Positions 7,901 to 15,046 of a stretch of 22,128 nucleotides of DNA are shown here, piece after piece. Origin of the DNA: a virus; IMG/VR virus record IMGVR_UViG_3300040801_003013, positions 1-22,128 of that record; one strand, 5' to 3'. The translations under genes and the position numbers were made by a program. Numbering within the stretch: position 1 is the stretch's first letter; each line of letters opens with the position of its first letter. Below the pieces are notes generated by a model. That model made no database searches. It saw only the letters and a list, made by a program, of their open reading frames with translations, and had not been told where the DNA came from.

Positions 7901-9668
7901 CCGCCGCCACAGTTGCCCCGATCGCTTGAGCAATGGGGCCAACTAATTCAGCGATCCGACCAATCACCGCCCCCAGTCCTTGGAACGTCTTCACCAGCAC
8001 CGGGCCAACCTCTTGACCGGCTTTTAACTGTCCAACGATTAAAGGGAGCAACACTTCCCCGATATCAATCAAGGCGACGCCCACCACTTCGGCAACCTTC
8101 AAAAAATTATCCACCCTATCGAGGGCGAAATCTAGCAGCCCCTCAACGTTCCCTGTTAGCATCCCCACCGTGTCGCCTAGGGCAGCCATGAGGTTCCCCG
8201 CCACGGCTTGAAATCGTGACGATACCTCCGTACCAAATTCAAGAAACGCCGCCTTGTTTGTGTTCAAAAAGTCAATCACCTGCTTTAATCCATCAACCAA
8301 GGGCTGCAACAGATCCGCCCCCACCTGTCGCCCGATATCTTCAAAGAGTGACTGGATGTTACTCGTCACACCCGCGATGGAATTTGCAGCAAGGGCATTA
8401 CCGGCCTTAAATGTCTCGAATCGCTTGTTAAGTTCATCGACCAACACACCCTGAGACTTCCAACCCTGCACCATCTGATTGTTAATGCCAAGGGATTTAG
8501 CGACGATGGAATCACTGGTGATCTGCCCCTTGATTAAGTCTCCAACCTCAGAGCTCGCCTGATCAATGGGAACGCCTAACGTTCCCAGTGTCGCCACTAA
8601 CCCCGCGCTCAATTCGGTGCTCGCCTCGATCGCGTTTCCAAATTCCTTGGATTGCCCCGTCAAGGCCGCCGTGTTCTGTAACAGCACTTGGAAAACGCCC
8701 TGCACGTCCGCATCGGTCACGCCCACCAAGTCCTGAGTCTTAATTTCTAGATCCTTGAGGGCTTGCTGTAACGCCCCCTGAGAAGCCAGGATCTTTTCCG
8801 TGGGGTCTGTGACCTCCTTCCCATTTAGGCTGATGTCAGCAGTGGCGGCGATGTTAGCTTGGCTGGCGAGTAATTGCTGATTTAATTTTTCGTTGGAGCC
8901 GATCAGGAATTCGTAGGCAGGCCCAAGACTGGATAGCAGCAATTGTCCCGCGCCCACAATCTCATTAATGCCATTGGCTACCCCGGTGATCGATCCCAAC
9001 GCCTCACCGAAACCGCCCCCCGCCTCTTCCCCCGCGTTAGCAAGATCGTCCCCTACCCCTGCCGACGCATCCCTCGCCCGGTTCGCAGCAGCGGACAGTT
9101 GCGAATACTGATCCGCCGTGATATCAAGCTCACGACTAAGCGCGGTGAACACCTCTTCCTGAGTTGCCCCCGCGCCCGATAATTGCTTCATCCGCGAGAA
9201 CGCCTCGCTCGCCTCATCCGCTGTCAGTCCCAGCGCGTCGGCAAACTCTTTCGCCCCGCCTAAATTCGTCCCTAGTGCAGACGACAATCGGGCTAGGCTG
9301 TCGGTGTTGCGCTTCTCAATCCGTCCAAGGGCCGCGTTTAAAGCGTCAAACTCCTCAGCCGTCAGACCGCTAGCCTGTCGCAATGATTCGAGGTCATCGG
9401 CGGTCGTCGCTGCATTTGCCCGAAGCTCCGCTAATAGGCGAGACACCACGGGTAAATTCATGGGGGCGGCCCCGTCAATTTGGAATGTTTCAGCTAATTC
9501 CTGAAGCTGTCGGGTTGTGGCTCCAATGGTTTCTTGTGCGCTCTTGAAGCTACTCCCGTCAAAGTTCACTCCCTCTAGTTGGTCTTGCACCGCGCCAACC
9601 GCCCGCGCCGTCTGTTCGGCTCCGTCCGCTTCGATCTCAATGCCGAGCCGTAGGTTATCCGCCGCCAT
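4914..9668 (-). CDS. Tail tape measure protein
   Basis: At 1584 residues this is by far the longest gene and lies just downstream of the tail tube and a chaperone-like gene, the usual place for a tape measure protein. The N-terminal part (1-250) is helical and Ala/Gln rich. Residues about 440-480 (VTSNIQSLFEDIGRQVGADL and onward) match a segment common in tape measure proteins. Residues about 530-605 are hydrophobic and Gly/Ala/Val rich. Residues about 640-1460 are a very long Glu/Ala/Lys/Gln/Leu coiled coil. Residues about 1508-1530 hold a short PP repeat (IPPLEVPPLVIPPVEI). The protein sets tail length; at about 0.15 nm per residue the tail would be near 235 nm, an estimate only. Start overlaps the previous gene by 14 bases. 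Confidence 0.93.
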   Translation of the reverse strand: MAADNLRLGIEIEADGAEQTARAVGAVQDQLEGVNFDGSSFKSAQETIGATTRQLQELAETFQIDGAAPMNLPVVSRLLAELRANAATTADDLESLRQASGLTAEEFDALNAALGRIEKRNTDSLARLSSALGTNLGGAKEFADALGLTADEASEAFSRMKQLSGAGATQEEVFTALSRELDITADQYSQLSAAANRARDASAGVGDDLANAGEEAGGGFGEALGSITGVANGINEIVGAGQLLLSSLGPAYEFLIGSNEKLNQQLLASQANIAATADISLNGKEVTDPTEKILASQGALQQALKDLEIKTQDLVGVTDADVQGVFQVLLQNTAALTGQSKEFGNAIEASTELSAGLVATLGTLGVPIDQASSEVGDLIKGQITSDSIVAKSLGINNQMVQGWKSQGVLVDELNKRFETFKAGNALAANSIAGVTSNIQSLFEDIGRQVGADLLQPLVDGLKQVIDFLNTNKAAFLEFGTEVSSRFQAVAGNLMAALGDTVGMLTGNVEGLLDFALDRVDNFLKVAEVVGVALIDIGEVLLPLIVGQLKAGQEVGPVLVKTFQGLGAVIGRIAELVGPIAQAIGATVAAAGRGVAVLYGGAEEVLGRMPNLLAGSLKSPIQESEEAVESYSNVLQTLMNEAAQRNGDLQDAIEARADAEENGTKLTEEQLEAEKAALATTELTLDALRAQRKELEEAAITGGANREAIEGQKAALDAQIEGLEESTELLGENSEALEINAKAATDLGTATEQFAQKSAGALDKLNSGTGTTEELEEAASTLMEVGEQQVALGEITAEEYAKNLESIASNTTLSAEQQLEAEEKLTELKEKELEKRLQAFENAQSEIEADLEAGRVNEIEGEKAVTKSKLGAIAEETAARKEALARLEGLGRGDGDEANEIRQNLKELAADAEKIALESAQKISELRLQELEEEQDKARQILEQAQIDQQNALKRLQLEGLAGESEVKQQQLDQESDRLQEELKLARENSKERLKERRNLLKEELKLASSPKEEAEIRKKFNEETEQAKRDAALETAQIEGDLLDNQIAKEEAAREKIREAIDLQVQVATMGVEKQVAAGEELERSLARQTELIQSQNDLFVAQNALAQNIGQNRIDGFNRALQSRKEIDALDQKSIGLIDDIRVKQEGIEKTEREGIKNLQEGILRAERDQANVASGRERFLESLIAKEEEGSKKRIDLEKDLEAEQRKRAKATLAAERELAAVTGKRSGVIQAQLALAKEGSQEQASLEKALLQELSKEEVAAKQEEIEAAKEEMAAKQKEIEEAKEAQLEAKKQGEIAAAEERQRREELAGLGLDANASEIDIIKAKQAAEDELARKKFEALQNEQKQQQIALELDIQRNKLASERNLLQARAAALAAQQNLAEAELALAQDPNNELLKAQIDLAKQGVELANQGAANAEQDLANQEESAANQRELLALQQQAALEQAQQDERFRQMDQARELAGQGLMNATALATAGDIQSSDFERVGIAGQVQQVGSSLSGAAIPDLNIPPLEVPPLVIPPVEIDPDNPMNQNLEGLRQDFQTLAAIMANATGNTTINVGNNAAAANADVGRLMIAGGGL

Positions 9669-10284
9669 AATTGCCCCCGTAAAGTTGTTCTTGGATTGCT
9701 TTCAATGCGTCTTGTGCCTTGGCCTGCGATTCGCGTTTCTCGCATTCTTGGGCGTAGGACTTGTCTGTTTTGCGCCGCTGCTTTTCCATTAGCTCAGACT
9801 TAGCCCGGACGATGCTCATTAACTCCCCGTGGGGATGTTCCTTAGCGAGAGCGATCGCCTTTTCCATCGACTCCACGTAGGTACTGAGGGCCGCCACAAC
9901 TTGGGCGTAAGACTGTGGATCGCCCTTGAGGGCATTCTTCGCAGGGCGTGGGAAGTTGAGGTCAATCAGCCAGCCCCGCTGTGGGTTCCCATCTTCATCC
10001 TTGCGAACAAACAGCAAGGCGGTGAGGTGTGCGACCCCTACCCATTTGGGCTTAATTCCGCACAACTTGAGGGCGCGATCGCACCAATACTTAAACTGTC
10101 GATCCCGGTCGTATAGGTTCCCGATTGTCCAGCCAATCGGAGCATCCTTGACCGCCCGACTGAGTTGGTCAAAACGGGATTTCAATTCCTCCCTATGAGC
10201 GAGGGAGCATTGGCGGATCGTGTGGATCTTGCCGTCCGCTCCCTCAAATTCAATCACATCAAATTCTACGGATTGAATCTCCAT
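9655..10284 (-). CDS. Pre-tape-measure protein, possible tail assembly chaperone
   Basis: The 209-residue protein lies between the tail tube and the tape measure, where tail assembly chaperones lie in long-tailed phages. It begins with a strand-rich segment (SVEFDVIEFEGADGKIHTIR), continues with helices and ends in a charged helix (EKQRRKTDKSYAQECEKRES) and LYGGNYGGG. ATG 10284 is chosen; a TTG at 10287 is also in frame immediately after the previous stop. I looked for a frameshift producing an extended second form and found only GGGGGC near the 3' end, whose -1 product does not enter the tape measure frame. Function is inferred from position. Confidence 0.6.
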   Translation of the reverse strand: MEIQSVEFDVIEFEGADGKIHTIRQCSLAHREELKSRFDQLSRAVKDAPIGWTIGNLYDRDRQFKYWCDRALKLCGIKPKWVGVAHLTALLFVRKDEDGNPQRGWLIDLNFPRPAKNALKGDPQSYAQVVAALSTYVESMEKAIALAKEHPHGELMSIVRAKSELMEKQRRKTDKSYAQECEKRESQAKAQDALKAIQEQLYGGNYGGG

Positions 10285-10287
10285 CAA

Positions 10288-11082
10288 TTAAGCCACGAGC
10301 GTTTCCAGATTAACCAGTTCAAACGGGGAACGTTTGCCCGCCGGGACAGTGCATTTAAAGGTAGTCGAGAGGGTGGGAACCCCGTCGTTAACCTCTAAAT
10401 TTGCTTTGCTTGTCCGCTGCATCGAATAGATGTGCAGTCCGATACCCGACGGCATCCCGCCCATGTAGATCAACCCGTAAAATTCCAGGTTACCAAAGGT
10501 GTCGTAGGTGCTTTCGCGCCCCAGGGTCTCCCCGCTGGTGTAAGACAGCGGAACTTCATAGGCGATCGTCTGCCCTTCGTTGGCAGCATTAAAGACGATT
10601 TTCGTGCCCGTCTCCGTAGCAAAGAACGTATCAACCGCAGGCGTGGCAATGCCCTTTTTAAACGGCATCCCATTGCGCCCGTCATTGTCCCCGGTTCGGT
10701 ACACCTGGATCGCGTTTTTATTCAGGGCGGTGATATTGGTGTCCACGATTTCAAAGGGAGTACCGGGGATGGTCACGCCGTCAACGTACACAGGCCAGGG
10801 CAGTGCTGATGAGACTTGTGGAAGCTCATCCATCACGAAGAACCCCATCTCCCACCAATCAGCTACCTGAGCTTCAATGGTGGCGGTCACAGTTTCCGCG
10901 CCGATGGCACTGTAAACGTCTTTGAGCTTCCCATCAACTAGGGCTTGGGCTAGCTTTTCATCTGAGGAAATGTCAAGACTGATATTTGTTAGCCGACCGG
11001 GTAGGACGATGTTCTCGCCAAACGTACCAAGATCAAGGGTGGTGGTTTTGATGCGGGTCTGACCCGCTCCAAAGATTGCCAT
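10288..11082 (-). CDS. Major tail protein (tail tube) candidate
   Basis: The 264-residue protein is mostly beta-strand, with regions such as TRIKTTTLDLGTFGENIVLP, TVTATIEAQVADWWEMGFFV and TIAYEVPLSYTSGE. Length and composition fit a siphophage tail tube protein, and the gene is in the right place: after the connector genes and before chaperone-like and tape measure genes. Mu has both sheath (L) and tube (M) here; this window has only one such gene, arguing for a non-contractile tail. The ribosome binding site is good (AAGGAG, 9 nt upstream), lying within the end of the preceding small gene, whose TAG directly abuts the ATG. A sheath protein is less likely at this length. Confidence 0.65.
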   Translation of the reverse strand: MAIFGAGQTRIKTTTLDLGTFGENIVLPGRLTNISLDISSDEKLAQALVDGKLKDVYSAIGAETVTATIEAQVADWWEMGFFVMDELPQVSSALPWPVYVDGVTIPGTPFEIVDTNITALNKNAIQVYRTGDNDGRNGMPFKKGIATPAVDTFFATETGTKIVFNAANEGQTIAYEVPLSYTSGETLGRESTYDTFGNLEFYGLIYMGGMPSGIGLHIYSMQRTSKANLEVNDGVPTLSTTFKCTVPAGKRSPFELVNLETLVA

Positions 11083-11247
11083 CTATTTAGTCTCCTTCGT
11101 GGGGGTGGTCTTGGCGGCGGGATCGATCACGTTACCGGCCGAGAGTTGATTGGCGGCGATCGCATCAGACAGGGGAACAGTTTCGCCCTTGCCATACTGC
11201 TTGCCTTTGTGGATAAAAACTTGGCAGTTTACGGTGTAATTTTTCAT
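11083..11247 (-). CDS. Small gp35-like head-tail protein, second copy
   Basis: This is a 54-residue gene. The product begins MKNYTVNCQVFIHKGKQYGK, then GETVPLSDAIAANQLSAGNVIDP and a TTPTKETK tail. It resembles the 72-residue protein at 11677-11895 in layout: a short strand ending in an [NK]GK.Y..G[DE]TV turn, then a helix, a GA[IV]-type end and a charged Thr/Lys/Pro tail. This suggests duplicated connector-associated proteins. ATG 11247 overlaps the stop of the DUF1834 gene (ATGA) and its TAG abuts the tail tube ATG, so it sits tightly inside the operon. Confidence 0.7.
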   Translation of the reverse strand: MKNYTVNCQVFIHKGKQYGKGETVPLSDAIAANQLSAGNVIDPAAKTTPTKETK

Positions 11248-11702
11248 CGAGTCAACATCCGAAAGTTTGCATCAACAGTTACTTGGTAATTCCAGATTTT
11301 GGCGGCTTCGCTCTTTGCCACAGGCCGCGCCCCCCGGTAAACAAACCGGGTTAAAGCAAGGGGGGACGGTGGGGAAGCCGCCGCCACACCAGAGACAGCA
11401 TCCCGAATTTTCTTGATCACCGCCCGGATACCGTGGGGGCCACGGAGTTCTTTCACATACAGGTCAAGATTGAAACTGTATGAGCCAGACTGAGCAAGGG
11501 AGCCGCTCATGAATCGGCCGTCCGGGTCGCCTAAGCTGTCCCCCGCGTCCCCTACGATGACCAAGCCGTTTCGCTTGACACCAGGGAACGTGTTCGACTC
11601 AGGATATGCAATCACATCAATATCTTCGAGCGTCCCCTCTAAGAGAGCGATCAAAGCCATTTCGAGATCGTCATATTCAGCCGTCGCTGTCACTGTCGGC
11701 AT
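11244..11702 (-). CDS. DUF1834 / Mu gp37-like head-tail connector protein
   Basis: The 152 residues match the layout of Mu gp37 (DUF1834): an N-terminal helix (LEMALIALLEGTLEDIDVIA, about residues 12-31), a central strand (SYSFNLDLYVKELRG) and a helix (GIRAVIKKIRDAVSG), then a strand-rich end (FVYRGARPVA, NYQVTVDANF). Members are thought to act at the head-tail joint or tail terminus. Position between small connector genes and the tail tube fits. Interestingly the DUF1320 gene, which directly precedes gp37 in Mu, is here on the other strand 10 kb away. The start overlaps the upstream gene by 26 bases. Confidence 0.7.
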   Translation of the reverse strand: MPTVTATAEYDDLEMALIALLEGTLEDIDVIAYPESNTFPGVKRNGLVIVGDAGDSLGDPDGRFMSGSLAQSGSYSFNLDLYVKELRGPHGIRAVIKKIRDAVSGVAAASPPSPLALTRFVYRGARPVAKSEAAKIWNYQVTVDANFRMLTR

Positions 11703-11895
11703 CTTTCTTGCGGGTGGTGCGGGTGGTCTTCTTAGGTTCTGTCTCCCCTGTTGGGGGCGGCGGCGGAACAGGCGCGATTACGATCGCCCCGGCTCCCACT
11801 AACTCCGCCTCCTGCCCTGGGGACAATCCAGGGACGGTATCACCGGGGCGATACCGTTTTCCGTTTAGTCGAATCGTTTGGATTGCTTTAACCAT
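11677..11895 (-). CDS. Small gp35-like head protein
   Basis: The 72-residue product has an N-terminal strand-turn-helix (IQTIRLNGKRYRPGDTVPGL, SPGQEAELVGAGAIVIAP) followed by a disordered Pro/Thr/Lys/Asp tail (PPPPPTGETEPKKTTRTTRK). Short proteins of this kind with a 'G..Y.pGd.v.l...qa..L...gai' core follow the major head gene in Mu-like phages (gp35 position). Role unknown, probably head completion. Its ATG overlaps the capsid stop by one base (TAATG), so translation is coupled to the capsid gene. Confidence 0.65.
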   Translation of the reverse strand: MVKAIQTIRLNGKRYRPGDTVPGLSPGQEAELVGAGAIVIAPVPPPPPTGETEPKKTTRTTRKKDADSDSDG

Positions 11896-12899
11896 TACGC
11901 CACCGCGTTTTTGATCAGATAAGCACTGATGAACTTGCCCGCATCATTGACCCCGGTGGGGACGACAGCACTGGTGAGCTTGATACCCCAGACATAAGAC
12001 CGCGTGGCGCGATCGTATTCCTGAGCCAACGCCAACGGGTGACCCGGTAGGCAGTAGGTGAATGCGCTGGCCGCCGTATAGACATCAATTTGCTGATTGA
12101 CCGAATACGGAATGGGGCCGGGGGTTCCACCACCTTGAACCGTGGAAATGATGTCTTCGGGCAGGTAAGCCAAGATGATATCTTTACCAAAGACAAACCC
12201 ACGACTCCCCGGTGTCGCAAAGGTAGAGACCACCGCCTCAGCTTCTAGGGCGAGGCTAACCTCAGCAAATTCAGCAACCTGATCAAGGCTGATCGTCTGG
12301 CTGTTCGACTGGTGATACTGCGCCAAAACTTCATGGTTTCGGCGCAGCCCACGCATGGCAGAAAACCCACCGAAAATCACATTCGGGCGCTGTCCTGATT
12401 CAGTCAGGATCGCCTCACGCGCTTCATCAATAATCGTGCGGGGGGACGATGCGGGGTCGCTGAATTGGTCTGTACCTGCGAGGGTCTGAGTCGTGACCCC
12501 GGTGATGTAATTGGCTGCCGTGGTGTACAGTGTAGCCACTCGCATCTCGTGATCGAGTGTAGCCTTTTCCATGTTGGAGACAGCCGCCCGCATCGCCCAG
12601 TCAAACCCTTGGCTCAACCCGTTGGTGTACTGGTTTTCGTCTTTGACAAAATCGAGGTCAAAGTCGCTCATGGTAAAAGGCAAACCCTTGTACCCTTGCG
12701 ACCATTGCTTGACCGTGCCATTTTCCCCGCGCCCGCCGTCAAGGTAGGTGGTGTCGTTGGAAAACTGGATGATTTGTCCTCCGGTTTCGGGGTGTTCAAC
12801 CATGGGGGCGACAATGTTCCCGATGCGTCCGGCGTTGCGATAGTCCTGGGCGAACCCAGACGCGATCGGACTGTAATTTGGAAGGATGCCTTGGGGCAT
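11895..12899 (-). CDS. Major capsid protein
   Basis: The 334-residue protein lies after protease/scaffold and decoration genes and before connector genes, the canonical major capsid position. Sequence features fit an HK97-fold capsid: an N-terminal extended part (residues 1-40), a strand-rich E-loop-like region (QIIQFSNDTTYLDGGRGENG, about 42-61), a long helix (LSQGFDWAMRAAVSNMEKAT) and a C-terminal strand/helix region (YVWGIKLTSAVVPTGVN). It has the strongest ribosome binding site type in the window (AAGGAG, 7 nt upstream), as expected for the most abundant virion protein. Similarity to Mu gpT itself is not obvious to me, so the family is left open. Confidence 0.85.
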   Translation of the reverse strand: MPQGILPNYSPIASGFAQDYRNAGRIGNIVAPMVEHPETGGQIIQFSNDTTYLDGGRGENGTVKQWSQGYKGLPFTMSDFDLDFVKDENQYTNGLSQGFDWAMRAAVSNMEKATLDHEMRVATLYTTAANYITGVTTQTLAGTDQFSDPASSPRTIIDEAREAILTESGQRPNVIFGGFSAMRGLRRNHEVLAQYHQSNSQTISLDQVAEFAEVSLALEAEAVVSTFATPGSRGFVFGKDIILAYLPEDIISTVQGGGTPGPIPYSVNQQIDVYTAASAFTYCLPGHPLALAQEYDRATRSYVWGIKLTSAVVPTGVNDAGKFISAYLIKNAVA

Positions 12900-12913
12900 G
12901 ATCTAACTCCTTT

Positions 12914-13258
12914 CTAGTTGGGGATGATGATGAATAAGATGTTGTCGCCATCGGCAGCGGCGGCAGTGACAGCCCGGCCAACGGTAACGCCCGTTGCCTT
13001 CGTGATCACCCGCCCGGAAGTGCCGACTTCCAACAATGCCCCAACAGCCACCGCCGCCCCAGCCTTTGCAGTGGCAACGCCACCGAGACCTAGGCTGGCA
13101 TTCTCGCCCGTCAAGGCATCAGTGTGGCAAGGGTAGCCATAGATCCCGGCAGTGGATACCGTACCCGCCAGGGTGCAGAGTTGCCCCGCCGTCAGGTCAG
13201 CGGCCGCCGTCACTTTCTGAGAGACGCTGATCGATTCGTAAAATTGAAATGGTTCCAT
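12914..13258 (-). CDS. Capsid decoration protein (DUF2190-like)
   Basis: The 114 residues are beta-rich and Ala/Gly/Val/Thr rich (SVSQKVTAAADLTAGQLCTL, ATAKAGAAVAVGALLEVGTS, GRAVTAAAADGDNILFIII), with little charge. This is the composition of DUF2190 or head-stabilising decoration proteins, whose genes commonly precede the major capsid gene. The ribosome binding site is near consensus (AGGAGG, 7 nt upstream), implying high expression. It lies 14 bases from both neighbours, in one operon with scaffold and capsid genes. Confidence 0.7.
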   Translation of the reverse strand: MEPFQFYESISVSQKVTAAADLTAGQLCTLAGTVSTAGIYGYPCHTDALTGENASLGLGGVATAKAGAAVAVGALLEVGTSGRVITKATGVTVGRAVTAAAADGDNILFIIIPN

Positions 13259-13272
13259 AAGGGAGCCTCCTA

Positions 13273-14646
13273 TTAGTTCTTGATAGCGGTGTAAGCGGTG
13301 CGGAAGTCTTCGCCCGTCTCGTTCATCCGATTACGGATGGCGCGATGGGTCTCGATTTCGGTCGCAGATGCGGCGTACCCACGGGGGGCTTTTGCTCGTG
13401 GAGTGGATGCGTTAGTCGGTGAGCCGCCCGCATCAATCGCAGACATATCCACCAAGGGAGCGCGATCGCTGTAGGACTTCATCAGGATCTCGCGTTGAGA
13501 CTGTTCGGGCGCACCAGCCGCGTAGCGGCGCTTGGTCTTGTGATCCGCCGATTCAATCATGGCTGCTACCGTCTCTTGCTCATTGGGGCGAATCTTGAGA
13601 TCCGTCACCAACTGAGCGCAAAACGCCCGGATTTTGCCCCGTTCAATTTCTTGGCGTTCGGCTTGCAGTGCCTTGTGTTCGGCTGTGACAAATGCGCTGA
13701 ACCGTTTCAGTTCTTGCTCTTGCTTAGAAAGCCGCGCCGCAAACTCTTTTGTCTTTTCCATTTCGTCTTCATCCATATCTGCTGAGAACATTTCACCGCT
13801 GAACAGTGCATCCATCACGGCGGCTAGGTCTTCCTCTGGGAGAGGTTCGCCGCCCGCGATCGCTTCATTGATCAGGTCTAGCCCGACGCCGCTAGAGTCT
13901 GATGCCGCCGTCAGGTCTAGCCCCGCCCGCACCATTAGCTCATCAATGAAAGGGTTCGCCATGGGTTCGGTGGGGAGATCCATCATGAGATCGTCCCCCA
14001 TCTCGCCGGGCATATCCTCAGCGGCGAATAGTTCGGGATCTTCCTCTTCCATGTCTTCCGCCGCGAATAATTCGAGGTCTTCCTCTTCCTCATCCATCGG
14101 GGGTGCTGCAAATTCTTGTTTCCCCATCTCTAACTCCATGGTTGCGATTTGGGCTTTGAGTTCTTCTAGTTGTTCCTGTGGGGTCATGGCATTGGCTGCA
14201 TAGCTGTAAGTTTTTAATGGGGACAAAAGGGCTGCATATCGAAACGGCACGACAGGCGGCCCGCCCGCAATCGCAGGCGGAGCCGCCCCCAAAAGACAGA
14301 TCCGGGCTAGGTTCCACTTGCCGGGCTTCGGGTTGCTGAGATGGTCGGGGGGGAACACCTCGATCGAGACCTTGTTATAGAACTTTTTCTTAAGCCAGTG
14401 CTTGACCTCATCAACGCAGTCCCCGACATCTGCAAAGAGGCGATCGCCCTCGACCCAGAGGCGTTTAGCCCAACCATAGGCCGGGCTGCTAGAGTCCACA
14501 TGACCCACCGCCAGAGGGCAGGATAACTTCGGATCGAAGCTCTCCACCATCTGTTGCAGGTCATCGACGGAGTACGCATCAACCGAGCCATTCTCGTCCT
14601 GATGTTGCCCCGCTCTGAATATCTCAAGCCGCCGTAGGTCGCCCAT
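13273..14646 (-). CDS. Mu gpI-like head maturation protease with scaffold domain
   Basis: The 457-residue protein starts with a phage protease domain (1-140): RRLEIFRAGQH, LSCPLAVGHVDSSSPAYGWA, then GDRLFADV, then YNKVSIEVFPP. H49 and S94 align with the His and Ser of Mu gpI-type serine proteases; the usual GHP is GHV here. From residue 154 (MTPQEQLEELKAQIA) to about 345 the protein is acidic and helical with two near-identical ELFAAEDM units, a scaffold-like part. In Mu the scaffold Z is made from an internal start within I; ATG 14187 (M154) could be the analogue, but no ribosome binding site supports it. The C-terminus is basic. [FY]AA occurs eight times, possibly processing sites. Confidence 0.87.
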   Translation of the reverse strand: MGDLRRLEIFRAGQHQDENGSVDAYSVDDLQQMVESFDPKLSCPLAVGHVDSSSPAYGWAKRLWVEGDRLFADVGDCVDEVKHWLKKKFYNKVSIEVFPPDHLSNPKPGKWNLARICLLGAAPPAIAGGPPVVPFRYAALLSPLKTYSYAANAMTPQEQLEELKAQIATMELEMGKQEFAAPPMDEEEEDLELFAAEDMEEEDPELFAAEDMPGEMGDDLMMDLPTEPMANPFIDELMVRAGLDLTAASDSSGVGLDLINEAIAGGEPLPEEDLAAVMDALFSGEMFSADMDEDEMEKTKEFAARLSKQEQELKRFSAFVTAEHKALQAERQEIERGKIRAFCAQLVTDLKIRPNEQETVAAMIESADHKTKRRYAAGAPEQSQREILMKSYSDRAPLVDMSAIDAGGSPTNASTPRAKAPRGYAASATEIETHRAIRNRMNETGEDFRTAYTAIKN

Positions 14647-14722
14647 TTTGGTCTAAAAGGTTTCCCTTATGCTATCCCTAGCACATAGGCTAGAATGGGC
14701 TTGTTGCGAACCTCGCCACAGA
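14647..14722. promoter_or_regulatory. Divergent control region of the two structural operons
   Basis: This 76-base gap lies between the divergent protease and XRE/portal operons. On the plus strand TAGAAT (14691-14696) could be a -10 box, 26 bases before ATG 14723; the same hexamer occurs upstream of two other plus-strand operons. Around it lies an imperfect dyad: CTATCCCTAG (14672-14681) and CATAGGCTAG (14685-14694), a plausible operator for the adjacent XRE protein. No clear -35 box is visible. If the XRE gene starts at 14669, this region would be partly coding. Confidence 0.4.
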
Positions 14723-15046
14723 ATGACACGAACGAACCCCGCCCCGAATGTGCGACTAACTGAGCAACGTAAAATAGCAGGGATAAGCCTGCGAAAATTG
14801 GCGCTATTGCTGCCGGGTTATTCATGCTATTGCATCTACAGATGGGAGCATGGCCAGTCCATCCCGGCAGAGGCGATCGCGCTAATTGAAGAGGCTCTGA
14901 ACATACCCTACGGATCTCTTCTTTATGGCACTCTCCGCGCACCTCATCCACTCGATCCAAGCGTCTCAAACCAACATCGGAGCGGGGCTCTTCACCTTCC
15001 GAGAAACGGGATCGATCCTCAACGGGATTACGCTTTCACGGATTGA
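14723..15046 (+). CDS. XRE-family helix-turn-helix regulator
   Basis: Residues 11-66 form a Cro/CI-type helix-turn-helix: RLTEQRKIAGISLRKLALLL, then a longer turn, then YRWEHGQSIPAEAIALIEEA and LNIPYGSLL. The W-E-x-G block is typical of helix 4 in XRE proteins. The product is 107 residues. An ATG at 14669 adds 18 unusual residues but has AAAAGG 8 nt upstream, so the start is unsettled. The 3' part (residues about 68-107) overlaps the portal gene by 122 bases out of phase and looks like shadow sequence. It lies at the divergent promoter and probably regulates one or both structural operons. Confidence 0.7.
   Translation: MTRTNPAPNVRLTEQRKIAGISLRKLALLLPGYSCYCIYRWEHGQSIPAEAIALIEEALNIPYGSLLYGTLRAPHPLDPSVSNQHRSGALHLPRNGIDPQRDYAFTD

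Noticed and set aside
9655-9700. Programmed frameshift between chaperone-like and tape measure genes
   Set aside because: Only GGGGGC is present; a -1 slip would not enter the tape measure frame and a +1 slip site is not apparent.
14090-14627. Minus-strand Arg/Ser-rich frames inside the protease gene
   Set aside because: They are alternative frames of a gene with clear protease motifs.
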